NCBI GenBank assembly: GCA_032622095.1
Contig: CP136061.1
Coordinates: forward strand, 8,152,447-8,216,446
Reading direction: 5' to 3'
DNA length: 64,000 nucleotides
From: Siphonodentalium dalli
Taxonomy: Eukaryota; Mollusca; Scaphopoda; Gadilida; Siphonodentaliidae
In this document: piece by piece, positions 1-13,975 of the stretch
Layout of the letters: each line of letters opens with the position of its first letter
Position numbering within the stretch: position 1 is the first letter of the stretch
The notes under the pieces: model-generated
The model's database searches: none
What the model was told of the DNA's origin: nothing
Seen by the model: only the letters and a program-made list of their open reading frames with translations
Program-made: the position numbers and the translations under genes

Positions 1-3000
1 AGACATAGAGACAGGAACCCTGTCGTCTCACGGCATGAACTTGCCAAAAAGCGAAAACTTGACCCATGCGAGTGCATGGTCAGTTAGCATATAGATCCAC
101 CAGGGCACTATCTCGCTTCCCAAAATTCAATTCTCGATAACAGGTGTACGTTGAGTCATCATCGACTCAAGCCTCGAAGCAATTAAACCCAATTAGCATG
201 TAATTTAGATCCTTAGTATAACGACTGACACTCAGCGTCTTTGACCAATTGATCACGCACGGCTCGTGCCATTCTGTCAATCACTGCTTTTGGCATCTGC
301 CACCTTCGCGTTCTAAATCGTAATGGGTTTTCCATATGGCAAACTCCTGTTGGTCCGGAGTCATAACTTCAAAAGTATATACAGACAAATATCTCAGAAG
401 AAACTGATTTTGAATTATGAATTATCTACTATCACTTACAATATTTTATATCTGCATTCGCGATATGCTTTCAATTTGAGTATATATATACATATATCGA
501 TAAAAATTATGGAAATCAGGAACTCAGTTACGGGTTCATTGCTTCAAATATGCTCGACTCAATAATATAATCAGCGACATAGCACATGCACGGCCGCAAA
601 GCACGCGCATATATATCAAGCACAGTCATGTGTCCATCTTGATGCATCATCTATACATACCCCGACCCCAAAATTAAGTATTAACCACCCCATTCGCTCG
701 GCCAGCACACACATCACCATTCTTATAAATTAATCAATTAAAATAACCCTCGATGGCGAAATCATTTGTGCTAGTTTCTCGCTGACATATAAAGTTGCGT
801 CCCCAATCGTAATGTGAATATTTACAATTGATCATAGTTAAATGATATTTGTTATGGAGTTATATCGCCCATTTTGTTGAAATTTCCCCCAAACTTAGTA
901 GAAGGCGACATTACCCAGGTTGGCATAGCACCTGAGTACTAACTTATCAGTTTCACGCCCTCCAAAAAGTCCATAATACGTATGTTTGGAATCAGGATTG
1001 CTGGATGTTGAATGAATGAATGAATATTTTATTTGTGCAATAAATCATGTCAATATACAAATAATCACAAATAACATAAATTATTATTGCACAGGGGGCG
1101 ACATGGCCAATATAGGCCGTCTTCCTGTTGTCCCCTGAGTTCATAGATGAATATATTGTATTGTATATAGCGGTTATCCTTATTGGTTCACGCACCTCGG
1201 TTGGTGCCACCTATTAATTCGCTTGTCTAGTGCAATCGTGTTATCATCGAAGCAAGAATTAAGCCGGAGAAAGGTGGAAAACACACATGTATGAGGGTCT
1301 GTCCGAGTATGTATATAGTAATGTATTTGTGAGTTTGGTTTACTGGTCGCTCTATAAGCGTTGATCAAATTATGTTTTGTATATGTTTATGTTCGTTGAC
1401 TGGGTTGTTGGTATATCGCACGGCGCCTATCACGCATAATTGCATTCAATTGGGTGAGCCCCCCCCCCGGTGAGGCCAAACCATCACAAACATAATAGAA
1501 TAGGAGAAACCTAGGTCAAGCTGACCCATCAAATTCTGCCTTCGAGAAATCGCCAAAAACAAAAATTTATTTCACTGCTCGCATAAATGTTTATATATAT
1601 AAAGCCTGACACACTACTAATTATCTATCATTCGTTCCGTACGCTTTTATCCCTCGTCATATACAGGGACCCAGCCAATTTAAAATTCCGATGCTTTCAA
1701 TTATCATATTTCTCATTACATTCATAGCAATTAGTTACAAGTGCTAAATTGGTCTCACAGAGACTTTCGGAACTCGGCTTCATTTGATGCCCATGCAATC
1801 ACGTGTTTTCCCATCAATTCACCACCAGGCTCCGTTTATGTCAGTGATTGGCTTCGAATGCTAAGGAGGTTACCCACAGAACGACTGTATGATACAAACC
1901 CATAATGTCTATTTAAGATTTTAGTTTATTGGAAATTACCCATTATAATTCAAGAATTGATACATTAACCCAAACGTTACCGTCTTCATACCCGAGGAAT
2001 AATTGTAAAATCACATGGAAATTAATAATGATTCCCAAAATGGCTTACCCGATTTTATATTAATTAATTAACCCTTTAACACTAGCATTTTTTTAAATCA
2101 TAAATATTACCTCCGACCAATATACAGGAAAACAAATTAAACTTTTAAACAAACATTAGCTATCTTAATGAAACTAACTAACCAGATACTGTTAGTCCTC
2201 AAAATATCTTCTATACGCTGTACCTACGATTGTAGGACATTCATCAATGTGCACTTAAAAGCAATATCAAGGTCATTTATGTAGTGATCTATAGTTGTAT
2301 ATATCAGTTAATGTTGCAATCCTGGAAAGAGTACCAGAAGTCATACATGTACAATAGTACCTATAATCGTATAATTATCCTATTGTAATCATATAAATTT
2401 ATATGCCTCAATGTGTGCTAAATGCTATTATGTTTTATAGACACAGAGCAACAATCCAATAATTCATTTATATTATTCATAAATATCTTCATAACTGACC
2501 AACCCGTGAATCAAACGGTTGGATACATGTATACACGAAGTTAAGAAGTGTATACTCCACATATCATTGTAATATATACACGCCAACAATTTATTGGCAT
2601 TAATGACATATTCATAACCGATCAACCCCTTAATCAAACCATGAACGCAAATATACATCGCTGATAAAACGGTTATAATATATATATACACTAAGTCATA
2701 GTGTCTACTCACATATCACATTGACATATTTAATAATTGAAGAGTATAGAGTACTCATCTTCATGATAACAAACTCGTTCTCATGATTATTAGGTCAATG
2801 CAATATGAGCGCATAATTTAAGCCAGTCAGGTGTCTGACAGATTGCTCGTGTAAATATATATATAATGATTGTGCTAAGGCACGACACACGATACCTTTA
2901 CTCGCAATGTTCGAATAATAAAAGTACAATAACGGTAGGATTATACACCTACCTCAAATTACTGCATCTCACCAACCGTTCGCTAAAGCATTACCGCACC

Positions 3001-5439
3001 CCCCCCCCCTTACGCCGATAATCGCGAAATTATGATTTCATTAGAAATCAATTCATAAGCGACGAATTATGCCCAAAACGAGACAAAAATGTCAGACACA
3101 AGTACACAATCATACGATGTGCACCAGTTAACTACATACACTGGACACTCTCAACCACCCATGAAAACACTTTCTATGCACCTAACGTGCTAATAATCAC
3201 ATACTCACCCCATTATTGCCACAACTAATAATCATTAGTCACATATCTCATAACGCGCAGACCCCCCCCCCCCCCCCCATGCAAACATGTCAGATATCCC
3301 ACGAACCTACTGCTACAATAGTGCTCTTTATATATTAAACGCAATCATGTGCTTAATATATTAAACACAATTATACGCGAAGTGCATCATATACATATAT
3401 CATCTCTATCGCCAATAATAAGAAACAACTTTAATATAAAAAAAAATAAAATAAAAAAACCCCACTTTTTCACATTAAAATTAAAAATTAACAAGGCGTC
3501 ATTTATAGGAAATACAGATTAGCTGCCCATGAAACAAAACCGTATCATGCAATTTCAGGTGCCAGCTGAATCATCAGTTGTTTCAACAACTCCAATTTCC
3601 TTTGAAGACCAATTAACAGCTGATACCTAGCATCTTCGATCACATGATTTCGATTATGCACGCATTAAGCTGCCAATGAAATACCTCATGCCTTATGCAA
3701 TCTGCCATCTCCGTGCATCATTTCAAGATCTGTGGGGTTATGAAGTCACAGTCTTGTTGGAGATAAGATTTTAATCGTGATACTAATGTAACATAAGATG
3801 TGCGGTTGGTGACCGCAAATATTGAGATAATAGATATCCACGGTTGATAAAATAACAACACGACTCTAAGCCGCCTGATGGACGGACGCTGCCTCGAATC
3901 GGAATCGAGTAGTAGAAAGTCTGGAAGAGAATAGATCGGAATTAAACTGAGAACGACAGAAGTGGCAAATGAGAATGTTAAAACCACAAACACAATTAAG
4001 CCTTCATTACTTCAAATATACTCGACTCAATTGATATAGTATCCGCACCAAATTTAATACATGGCCCTTTTTTTTCTTCTGTCTAAACCTGATTTAAAAC
4101 AGGTTCCCGACGCCGCAAGATGCTATTTATTATATAGTATGTGATACGATAATCACGGCATTTCCCCGTCAACATCACTTCCCCCAATCCGCCAAAAACG
4201 CTCTTTATCATAGAGTGATTGGTATAAAAACCACGGCAATAACCACATCAACGATACCTTCCCCCAATCCCCACGTCATTCTTATGGACAGTTGTCCAAC
4301 AATATTTGAGGCGATGAAACCACAGAAAACACGGCATTTCCACCACTAACAACACTTCCCCAATTCCTACATCATTTGTACAGACATTTGCTGACCTTAT
4401 TTGAAACCATGAAACCTCGAAACAGATATATAAACACTCTTTATTGTATAGCGCATATCACATCAAACACACAATTCCTCCCATATTCAATATATTCCCC
4501 TACTCCTCAAGAATAGCTAAAAACGTTATTTATTCCAGTAAAAACACTAAGCCTAAAGTACTAAAAAAAAAAAAACAAACAAACAAAAAGCTCTTTATTT
4601 TAAAACTTTAGATAACCCGATCTACAACATTACTCAACTCTGTAATGATTGATGGGAGCGGGCCAGCAACATATCAATTTTCTCCTCGTCTCCATTTAGC
4701 AATTTTACAAAATTTTCTCTTTATTTTCGTCAAATTTCGATCAAATTTACCCAATCTCGAATCGAGTCGCTACGCCAAATTAAGCACACACTCTTGGAAT
4801 CAATCACAATCCCAAGAGACCTACCACATACCCTCTATCTTGATACACCCATAATGTAATATATTACAGACGCATCTCCGCTAACATGGAACCCGCTCTC
4901 AAGCAATATTCTTCGAGGCATCTACACATAATGTCCACTTATAAATTAACACGCAAAACATCATTTAATAATCAGATTATAACTCAATACTAGCAAGTCC
5001 AGTGTACATGCCGTACGCATGTACACATGGAATTTCGTATCGGATAAAGCCCAGAAGGTGTTATATTCAATATTAAGAGATTGATCACCTCTTAAAACAT
5101 AACACGCATAAGAAGCAGCGACATGCGAAAACAAAACTTCCTCATTTCAACAAAAAATAAATACAATAAAAAATATGTTACACCAGGTATCATATCAATA
5201 AATAGGAAACTAATAACATAAACAAACATTATCCAGCAAGTTTATATGCCTTACAACATAACCAAAATTATCCATAATTATTCATTAAACTCAAATAAAC
5301 CTATCTAGATTAAACAATTAACCAAGGTTCACAAACCTCACAAGTGTTATCATAATGTCAAACTCAAGCGACCCACACAAATCAATCATTATGACAAGAA
5401 CACCGATATAGGTTAACCTTCCATAACGATTTAGTACGC
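1..5439. other. AT-rich intergenic DNA without recognisable genes
   Basis: I read both strands and found no open frame with protein-like composition or family motifs; all frames are short and interrupted. The stretch has poly-C runs near 1461, 3000 and 3261, many short A/T tracts, and loosely repeated phrases around 4140-4450 in which variants of a CTCTTTAT motif follow AACGC or AACAC. The same phrase recurs elsewhere (22536, 38011, 54848), which suggests old degraded dispersed repeats. No RNA gene is visible. Confidence 0.6.
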
Positions 5440-6240
5440 TCACCACACCCTTTCCCCCACACACCACATATCCCCATCCCCATCCAATTCCCATAACACC
5501 CGAACGCCCTTCCACAAGAAAATCTCCAAATATAACGTACATGTTAACGGCCAATCAAGGCCTAATTAAATTAACATGTAACCTATATAACACACGACAA
5601 ACGTGTGTACACAGTTACCCATCAAATCCTCATATACCATTCCCCATCCAATTCCCATAACACCCGAACGCCTTTCCACAAGAAAATCTCCAAATATAAC
5701 GTACATGTTAACGGCCAATCAAGGCCTAATTAACTTAACATGTAACCTATAACACACGACAAACGTGTGTACACAGTTACCCATCAAATTCTGATATACC
5801 TTTCCCCATCCAATTCCCATAACACCCGAACGCCCTTCCACAAGAAAATCTCCAAATATAACGTACATGTTAACGGCCAATCAAGGCCTAATTAACTTAA
5901 CATGTAACCTATAACACACGACAAACGTGTGTACACAGTTACCCATCAAATCCTCATATATCATACCCCACCCAATTCCCATAACACCCGAACGCCCTTC
6001 CACAAGAAAATCTCCAAATATAACGTACATGTTAACGGCCAATCAAGGCCTAATTAACTTAACATGTAACCTATACACACGACAAACGTGTGTACACAGT
6101 TACCCATACAATCCTCATATACCATTCCCCATCCAATTCCCATAACACCCAAATGCCCTTCCACAAAAATCCCCAAATATAGCATACATGTTAACGGCCA
6201 ATCAAGGCCCAATTAACTTAACTTGTATAGCTCACAACAC
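5440..6240. repeat. Tandem satellite, about 162-bp unit, roughly five copies
   Basis: The phrase CAATTCCCATAACACCC recurs at about 5485, 5649, 5811, 5973 and 6134, giving spacings of 164, 162, 162 and 161 bp. The first four units are nearly identical and the last is more diverged. Each unit holds two internal inverted repeats: TACATGTTAA facing TTAACATGTA across about 26 bp, and ACACACG facing CGTGTGT across 4 bp. Open frames here are by-products of the repeat. Unit length and internal dyads are typical of a satellite; a mobile origin is possible but no flanking termini are seen. Confidence 0.9.
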
Positions 6241-9200
6241 ACAGTGCACAAAGGTGCATAAAAATCCGAGATACATGTACAGAGCTAACTGAAGCTCACT
6301 CTTATATACATGTAACGCGCAATACACAGACCCCACACGCATCTATATCGTGCAAAAACAAAAATACACATGAACACGAAATTCACGTGCAAACATCACC
6401 CATCATCTCGCCGCTTACCCACATGTACATGTACCGTGCCAAAATAGGCTCACCATGTGCACTTTATCCCAAACGACACAGATATTGTCTGTCCTTAAGC
6501 AATATTGATCATATTCTTCCCTACCCCATATATCATTGTCATATATACTTGCCAATGATTAACTATCATTAATAACATATTCATATAGGCCCTATATCGG
6601 ATCCTATAACTCAAATTAACCACATGTCCAACATCAGTTCATACTACCATTACTATTCATTAAGGCGAAACGATGTATATAACCCACGTATAAAGAAGCA
6701 TCAAGTTTCTTCATCCAAATCCCACACACGTACAATCATCAAGTTGTTCCAATAGGACAACGGAATACAAATTTCCGATATAATTTGTCCAGGAACAAAA
6801 TATCACGTCAGGAACACATTTTGTTCAAATATATCAATAAAACTAAATAAGAACATACAATTACCATTCATATACAATGCTACCGATATAGATCACCATG
6901 CAATGATAATATTTTTTATTTATATAAAGGCATATCCCCCTGTACATATAAACACACGCAACTTCACCTATACTGCCAGACTTATATGACTCATCACACA
7001 TGGGTTCGATAAGACTAACGGACGCGACATTCGTATCTAATATTAATAAAATTGAAAGCTACTAGCAAATGCCTATTAGTTCGGCTATCGTCGATATGAT
7101 ATATGTCAAACACGCGCGCTCCAAATTTATTTAATTATATATATACTTATATACTTCACCACATCATTTTCCATAAGGGGCATATTTCTACCCCAAATAT
7201 CGTTACTGCGAAAATGTCTGAACAGCTGCAACAAAGCAACGCTATTATGACACGATAGGCTGTGAAATATAAGCATCACTATTAATTAGCCAAATATATC
7301 AAAGTTGCTTTCACCTGTCAAGAAACAGATCAATTAACATGCCACGAGCACCATCTCATAAACACACGTGTTCTTAACAGACAAGATAAATCACCAAACC
7401 AATACGCTACACTCCAGCCAAAAGGTCAACTTGACCCCGACACTTTCATATCTAAAATTATAAATATGTGCAAACATTTACAGCAATGGTAAAAACGAAT
7501 GGTCTCTCATCATAATTTATTTCACCATTTTATTATTGAATGCATTGTTATTATATGTACGTCTATTACCAATCTGCTATATGTTACTTATAACTATGTA
7601 TATATCATTGTCCTTCAATCAAGCTAACCAGATCAACATATCATACACCCCCATTATGTCCCTTCTTTTGATAGAACTAAAGATTTTCAACTAAGCCGAA
7701 AATCTTCCGTGGTATGGGAGATATGTTACATAACTACACATGCCCCATTATACTCCCATAACTTGATTCAAGGACATATATACCCCAAACTCGAATATCC
7801 GTGTTCGGTTCCTTAAGGAAAGAAAGCTCACACGTCTTACTCCCTAACAAGACCTACACACATTGAAGACGGCTCCCCAAATATGGTCATAGGAAATGAC
7901 CATAACAGCGGGACCAATCCCGATGTGTATTACCAAACACCTCATTATGTATTCACCCAAAATGGTATATAAGTAATTACAAGTTATCATGCTTTTCCTA
8001 TTCCACTTCCGAGCCTCTAATACGTAGAGACTCGACTATTCTAATGCTAGGATCATCGATTGTCACATTTGTATACACTGCTTGTATATTATTCACGACG
8101 TAATAAAGACTTGTACCTATATATATCTATGTGTCCATTACCTCACATCAGTTAGAGATGTCCGTAATGTGATTTTGTTAGGCAGTGTAAACCTTACGGT
8201 TGTGCCATAACCATGTAATTGGTTACAATATTCTCAGCACTACCTGGTATGATTGTGATTTGGTATTGATGGTATGTGGTGTCTATTAAATTTAAGCAGC
8301 TGTGGTCGTTATCCCAAGATAAATACAAACAATATCACTAAAATGGTTACAATTTCTAATATCTAACTGGAAATTTATCGATCCGTACACACAAATATTT
8401 TAGCGATGGATGAACTGAAATTTGATGTCTAGATCTTTTATCGATCTCTCAAAAGAGGGCCCAGCACCCGTGATTCAAACTGTTGTTGGCATGACACCAC
8501 ATAACATGCCGAATGTATGATGGGCGCAAGTATAGGCAGCTCCAGTGAGTGCATTCTAGTTTCACAATCGTTTCGGAGTTGGGTTCTCTCGATATTCCGG
8601 AATGGGCGCCCACATTGATAAACGCTTCCTAGAATATAGACTGAAAGTCTTTTATTGATGTAGTAGCGCAGTGTGAAATGATTCATCTAGGAACCCATTG
8701 AAAAATACAGCCATAAAGTTGTGACATAACCAGTAATTTTGTAAAGTGTTCTCGTTGTACAGTTAAGGGCCTATAATGTCGAATAACACAGAATAACCTA
8801 TAGTATTAATATGACGTTAGAACATAAAACACAAACAAACATATACGTTTTCACCCTTGCACGTGCATCCCCACCCTAAATATGATCCATGTGCCGGCCT
8901 GTCCGAATGATAATTGGGATATTTTCAAGCAAAGCGGTCAAAATGTAAAGTATATCATTTGCATCTTTGACATCCCAGATCTGTGTTTGGCGACATCTCA
9001 AAATGCGGCTTTGGTACCCGAAATTATGGTGAGTACCCAAACATGGACGCAAATAGTATTCTTTCGAACCGCTCTGCAGGCTAGACAATTTTATGGTTAA
9101 TTAAACATATATTTTTCTATTGACACATGAATTATCCGCCATCTATGGCTGATAATTATGTTTCAAACGAACTACCTAACGTCAAAAAGTGTCTACTATT

Positions 9201-9334
9201 TATGATAAAAACGAAAATGAGTCGGAATTTCTATTAAATTTATCGGGGTGAGAGCAAGCTATGGTCGCTATGCCATTGAAGATTATTCCGCTTTGCGAAA
9301 CTATGTTTTGAATAGTGGATATCACCATGTAACT
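6241..9334. other. AT-rich intergenic DNA, nothing recognisable
   Basis: No coding region, RNA gene or ordered repeat can be supported here. Open frames are at most about 80 codons, lack family motifs and often overlap on both strands (for example at 8880-9100). Short microsatellite-like TA runs occur near 7135-7150. Confidence 0.55.
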
Positions 9335-10062
9335 GGGAGATATATATCTTCATCTAGTATAGCTGGAGAAGGATTGGACCTAGAAGAAATTGCTAGAGAA
9401 GCGATATTTATGTCATTGCGCGCGGGAACATCTCCAGAACAAAATATCCAAAATCCGCTAAAATCCGCTTTGAGCAATTTTTTCTACACCACTTTGAAAT
9501 ATTGTCATCTTTGTGTTGATTTTCAAATTAGCAATAAATTGTAAAACAGTGGGTACCAAGATGACATTGACAGATAACTATAATGTTTACTAGGATTACC
9601 TCCAGTCTATATTGCCCTTTATATATTAGTCAATATTGACGAAAATTTGGGCCCTATTTTTATTTTTTTTTACGAAATTATCATTCACTTGCGCAAAAAA
9701 GTGTTTCTTTTGTAAAAAATTATCTCCGAGTAATTTGCATATTTTTTGGAAATTGGATAATCGAATGTATCGCAAATGGTATTCAAATATGCACATGCAT
9801 ATCCTCAATACAACATCATGTAACATGTATAATTCAATTAATAATAGAACAAGAATATCTGAAAACCCTACCCCCAAAAAACGAAATTTCAGGTAAAAAA
9901 ATGGAAAATATAAAAACACATAAAATATAACACTAACTATTTATTGATTAACTATGACGTATGCGTAATACTTTTAAGTCATTATAGTGACATGTTTATA
10001 GAAAAGTATTGGTTATGTTGTGAATATGACAGAGAAACCCAGATATTATAATATATACAATG
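9335..10062 (+). repeat. Left arm of long inverted repeat
   Basis: The reverse complement of this arm aligns along its length with 13976-14728. Shared landmarks include TTTCTATAAACATG, AATCAATAAATAG, GGGGTAGGGTT/GAGGGTAGGGTT, TCTTGGTACCCA, GCTCAAAGCGGATTTTAGCGG and CAATTTCTTCTAGGT. Divergence is substantial, with many substitutions and small indels. An open frame of 98 codons (9248-9544) crosses this arm, but its counterpart in the right arm is broken by stops, so I do not call it coding. Confidence 0.85.
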
Positions 10063-10314
10063 TATATAGTCGGAAAAGGGAAAACATTATCAACTCGACC
10101 ATTGAACCTGGTATAACTACTCATAGAATAATATCTGATGTATTTTGCTAAAAAGAACAACAGTTTATACACACAATTATGTGTTACAACGTTATCTTCA
10201 TACTCCAAGATGGGTGTCATAATAGGGACCAAAATTTAAAGAAAGTAATGTTTTGTCATATTGGTGTTCCACTTTCAGCTCTCAGTCTCGCCTTCATCAA
10301 TGAGAATTTCCTCC

Positions 10315-13260
10315 GATCTTTTTCAGCCATCACCACGACAGTCACCACAGGCTACAACACAATGGAGTCCACTTTTTCCACATGCACATGAACTATTCCC
10401 ACAAGAAGTCCTACTCATGCACTAGCCTGCACTTGCAACGGAAATTGTTTAGCAATGAATCGGGTGCAGCTTCTAGGTCTGTCATGACTGGAACTAATTG
10501 TGTCCCATGGGTTTTCAACCCCCACTCTGCTGGGTCCATATGTGTGTCCCACAGAGATTTCCATATCATAACCTGCATGTGAACTCTTTAATAGGCTATG
10601 GAAATATGCTGCCCGTTCCGTCGGTGGTAATTTCTGCGGATCCAATAATCCTCTGGCCAAGGAAATCATTTCCTCAAACCATTCCGAGTGTCATCCTTTT
10701 TGCCAGCATAAATAATCTTGAACAATTTCACACAACATCGCCAACGAGTTTTTCATTAGCTGTATGTTGCTTATGACACTCGCCATTTGTTGTATTTCGG
10801 GCGACTCTATTTTCTTTAGCATGCTTGTTTTACATTGCCCGTATGTCGCTGATGTTGTGCCGCATCCAGTCCAGGTATGAATAAAGAGAATGTTGGTCGT
10901 CCTTCTGCACAATATCTTGGATTTTGCAGATAGCTACACCACCCTTGACTGTCTTCCCTGCATTTGAAAGGAAGGATATATCTGCCATGTCTTCATTCCA
11001 ATGGTACATGAGCAGGATTAACAAATCAGTGCCATCGGCCGCCACAATTACCTCTTTCCCATCTGGTGTCTGATATTGTCAGTTTTGATATCTGCCCAAC
11101 ATGTGGATCAAGTGTTTCCAAAACATTGTCAGTGTCAGCCAGAAGACCAGTTTCGTTATCTACAGCGTTGACAATTTCGCCCGCTGGTTCCGTATCCGTT
11201 ATGTCAGGCAGTACTCTATCGGGTTATTCGACGACAGCCGATGTTAACTTGTTATAAAGAGCTAACTCTACTAGTATGTGGCCACGAATAGATGTTGAGA
11301 TTGCCTTTCCACTTATCATATGTTGTACTGCATTAGGACCATATATTGTTTCCATTGCCTCTTCCAAACCAGATCCCTTCATCGTGGAACCAATGCTTCC
11401 AAGACAGCACATCATGGCGTTGAATCCCCGAGTCGGCAAACGACATTCTACTGCCTTTAACCACAGTGGCTGATCAAATGTCAAGCATGGGGTAGAAATT
11501 CTTTGATTGATAGTCTGATTCTGTATGAAAAGCAATGTCGAATAAATGCAGGACTCGTCAGACGGATTCAAATCAATGATAGGCAAAAACTCTTCTGATT
11601 TATTGGACGGGCCTTTTGGGCACTCGGAGAATATATGTTCCATATAGACCCGACCAATTTGGTATAGGTGTGCTTGCTTACTGGAAAGCCGCCCTGCATG
11701 CAAGAGCAAATCTGAATTGATATATGTGGGGCAATGTATGTACGAACTGTAGTTGGAACAGAGGCTTGTATGTGACTATTGAAAGTCACTTTTCGGGACA
11801 ACTCATGAATATAAGGCACTCCTTTGCCTTACACAATGTCATCAACCTTGGATATTGTTGTCTTATGACTAACTGTTGTCTTGGCTGTAGTGGGGAATAA
11901 TCGCGTGGAGTACATACAGCAATTATTTCCATTCCATGAATGTCCCGTGACCATCTAGTGTTGCAACATTATGCTCCATGTTATCTGCAACACACTGCGT
12001 AAACGTCCCTGGGAAATATGAAGCAAGAACACTGTCGTCATCTTCGGCCTGGATTACTGACTGCTTGTACAACTCAACATCATAGTAATTAATCGAGAAG
12101 CCTAATCGCGATATTTCCGTTACAAGCCAATTTTACCCAAATATATGGTCCAGCTCGACACCAAGGCCGATTAAATTCGGTAATACCACTGATCGTGGTC
12201 GTGCTGCTTGAATAATAGACAGGCCAACACTGATTTGCTTCAATTCTAAAGGAACCAGAACTTTCAACAGAGTTAGCAGATGGGCTGTAATCAAGCGTTT
12301 ACCTCCGCTCAACATCAGAAATGTCATCCATGCTAGGGTAAGGATTTACACTGTACTCCATCTCACTCAATTGAGCTCTGATCATCTTGGCAGCTGCCAT
12401 TACTATCCTCTCGGCTTCTTCCTCAATGTCATTTTTTTTCTCGGCGTACCACTTATCATTGATTATAAAATTGGCCATATTTCTGAAACAAATTCGACCA
12501 TACACCTCAGCAAAAACTATGTAGGTCACATAGTGGTCAAGTAACTTCTCCTTTGGCCATTTTATGGAATATACTTCGGTCCCACCAGAGAATTCTACCA
12601 TCTTACTATGAAGTTCATAGAGAGTGTATAATTCGGCACCAGATTCTGACTCAATCCACTCACAGACAATTTGAAACCATTGCTGCATTTCATAGTCTAT
12701 TTTCCGACCAGACTGTGGCTTTCGATCCGTTGGTACTGTGATATATTATTTCAACATGAAACGATTGAGACAACTCTCATGGTAAGCAGCTTCAGCCGCA
12801 ACCAGATCAATACAACCATGATGTTTTGTTTGGACAACAAGAAAACGAATCCCCCCTTTTCGCGCAACACTCTAATAGTTTGTTGGGCAGTGGAAGTGTG
12901 GTGGCACTTCGAACTTGTGTTCTAAGAGGATTGTTTTTATCGAAATGGGCATGTTGTCCACATATCAAGAAGTCATCTTTGTAATTGAAAGGTAACAGGC
13001 TAGATCTGAGTTTTTTTGTCGATGACATCTCAACATTGCCACTAGCACTGCACAACCCTCTCTTAGAATCTGTAAAATCACGTCTGCATTTTCTATGTAC
13101 CAACACATTTCTAATAGGACTTGCACTAATGCGACTATTTAAGTAACGCACGAGATCTAGCCGATCACATTTCTCGCCGAAACTAATGAGGGTTAATATG
13201 CCTTTCTCCAAAACAGCAACTGACTGCTCTTCATCAAACCTAATACTACATATAACACAT
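10315..13260 (-). pseudogene. Decayed multi-domain protein gene (CxxC/HRKC finger, DNxxHN-LDG block, GCDTTSA-like block, Cys-rich tail)
   Basis: Minus-strand frames, read in order, give one long protein broken by several frameshifts. It starts near 13257 with LCVICSIRFDEEQSVAVLEK, then VLVHRKCRRDFTDSKRG near 13100, forming a CxxC...HxxxC finger. Then come a helical region (12688-12299), VADNMEHNVATLDGHGTF near 11960, a block at 11709-11224, AADGTDLLILLMYHW near 11040, FIHTWTGCGTTSATYGQ near 10870, LPPTERAAYFHSLL near 10625 and a tail with CACGKSGLHC near 10370. These match, from memory, a family of large uncharacterised proteins with many copies in marine invertebrates; the AADGTDLLILL and GCDTTSA-like blocks recall PIN/FEN1-type nuclease motifs, but function is unknown. 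Lesions seen: frameshifts near 12800, 11920, 11060, 10900 and 10600, a stop near 12130, and GCG where the family normally has GCD. It appears non-functional. Confidence 0.8.
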
Positions 13261-13975
13261 AAGTCAGCCTATAAATGACTAGTGTCCCCTGGTGCCAATT
13301 CCTCAGACATGTCGATAATAATACACATATTAATATGACACTCAAATAAACTATGATTAAACTCAAATGATAGACAATGTGATTCTAATAAAACAATTAA
13401 TTACAACACTCTCACCAAGATAGCCTCACCAGTGGTAATTACAATCAAATTGTCTCTAGCGTACGTTGACAGCGTTAGGTTTCAACAGGAGACGAAGTTT
13501 GAGAAACCAATTTAATATAGAAATATTAATACACGTGTATCGATATGATAAAGTGCTGCGAAGTAGCTATGCGATGTGAGCGAGAGTTTGACTTGCATAC
13601 AAGTGACAAAATGTGTCGATGTGGCGGATGCCTGGCAAATTAACAAAGGGTATTTGGATACGCATAGTTCAGTACACAATGCTACATTGTTTGGTGTGGC
13701 ATTAATATACTATATGACGCATGAAGATCATATTTGACGCTCTTCACTAACTCCATGTGTAATAGCATTCAGTGTGATTGCATGGGAGAATCAAAAAAAT
13801 GAGTTAAATGTGCCCCTTGCACAGTTCTCAGGTTCATTATTTCCCAGTCGGATTTAGGTGGATTTTGGAATATTCATGAGATATCTACCACATACCTGCC
13901 CCAAACTCGGTTCTGAAAATATTAATAGCAAGTTCAGCAGCTGAGTTAACAATTGCTCGCCTTTTATTGGGTCAA

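Noticed and set aside
8432-8690. 82-codon minus-strand frame with balanced composition
   Set aside because: No family motif recognised and no supporting context; could be an eroded element, but this cannot be shown.
9248-9544. 98-codon plus-strand frame in the left inverted repeat
   Set aside because: The paired right arm has stops in the equivalent frame and similarity is equal at all codon positions as far as I can judge.
10179-10776. Plus-strand frames opposite the decayed multi-domain gene
   Set aside because: The minus strand carries recognisable family motifs; the plus frames are shadows.
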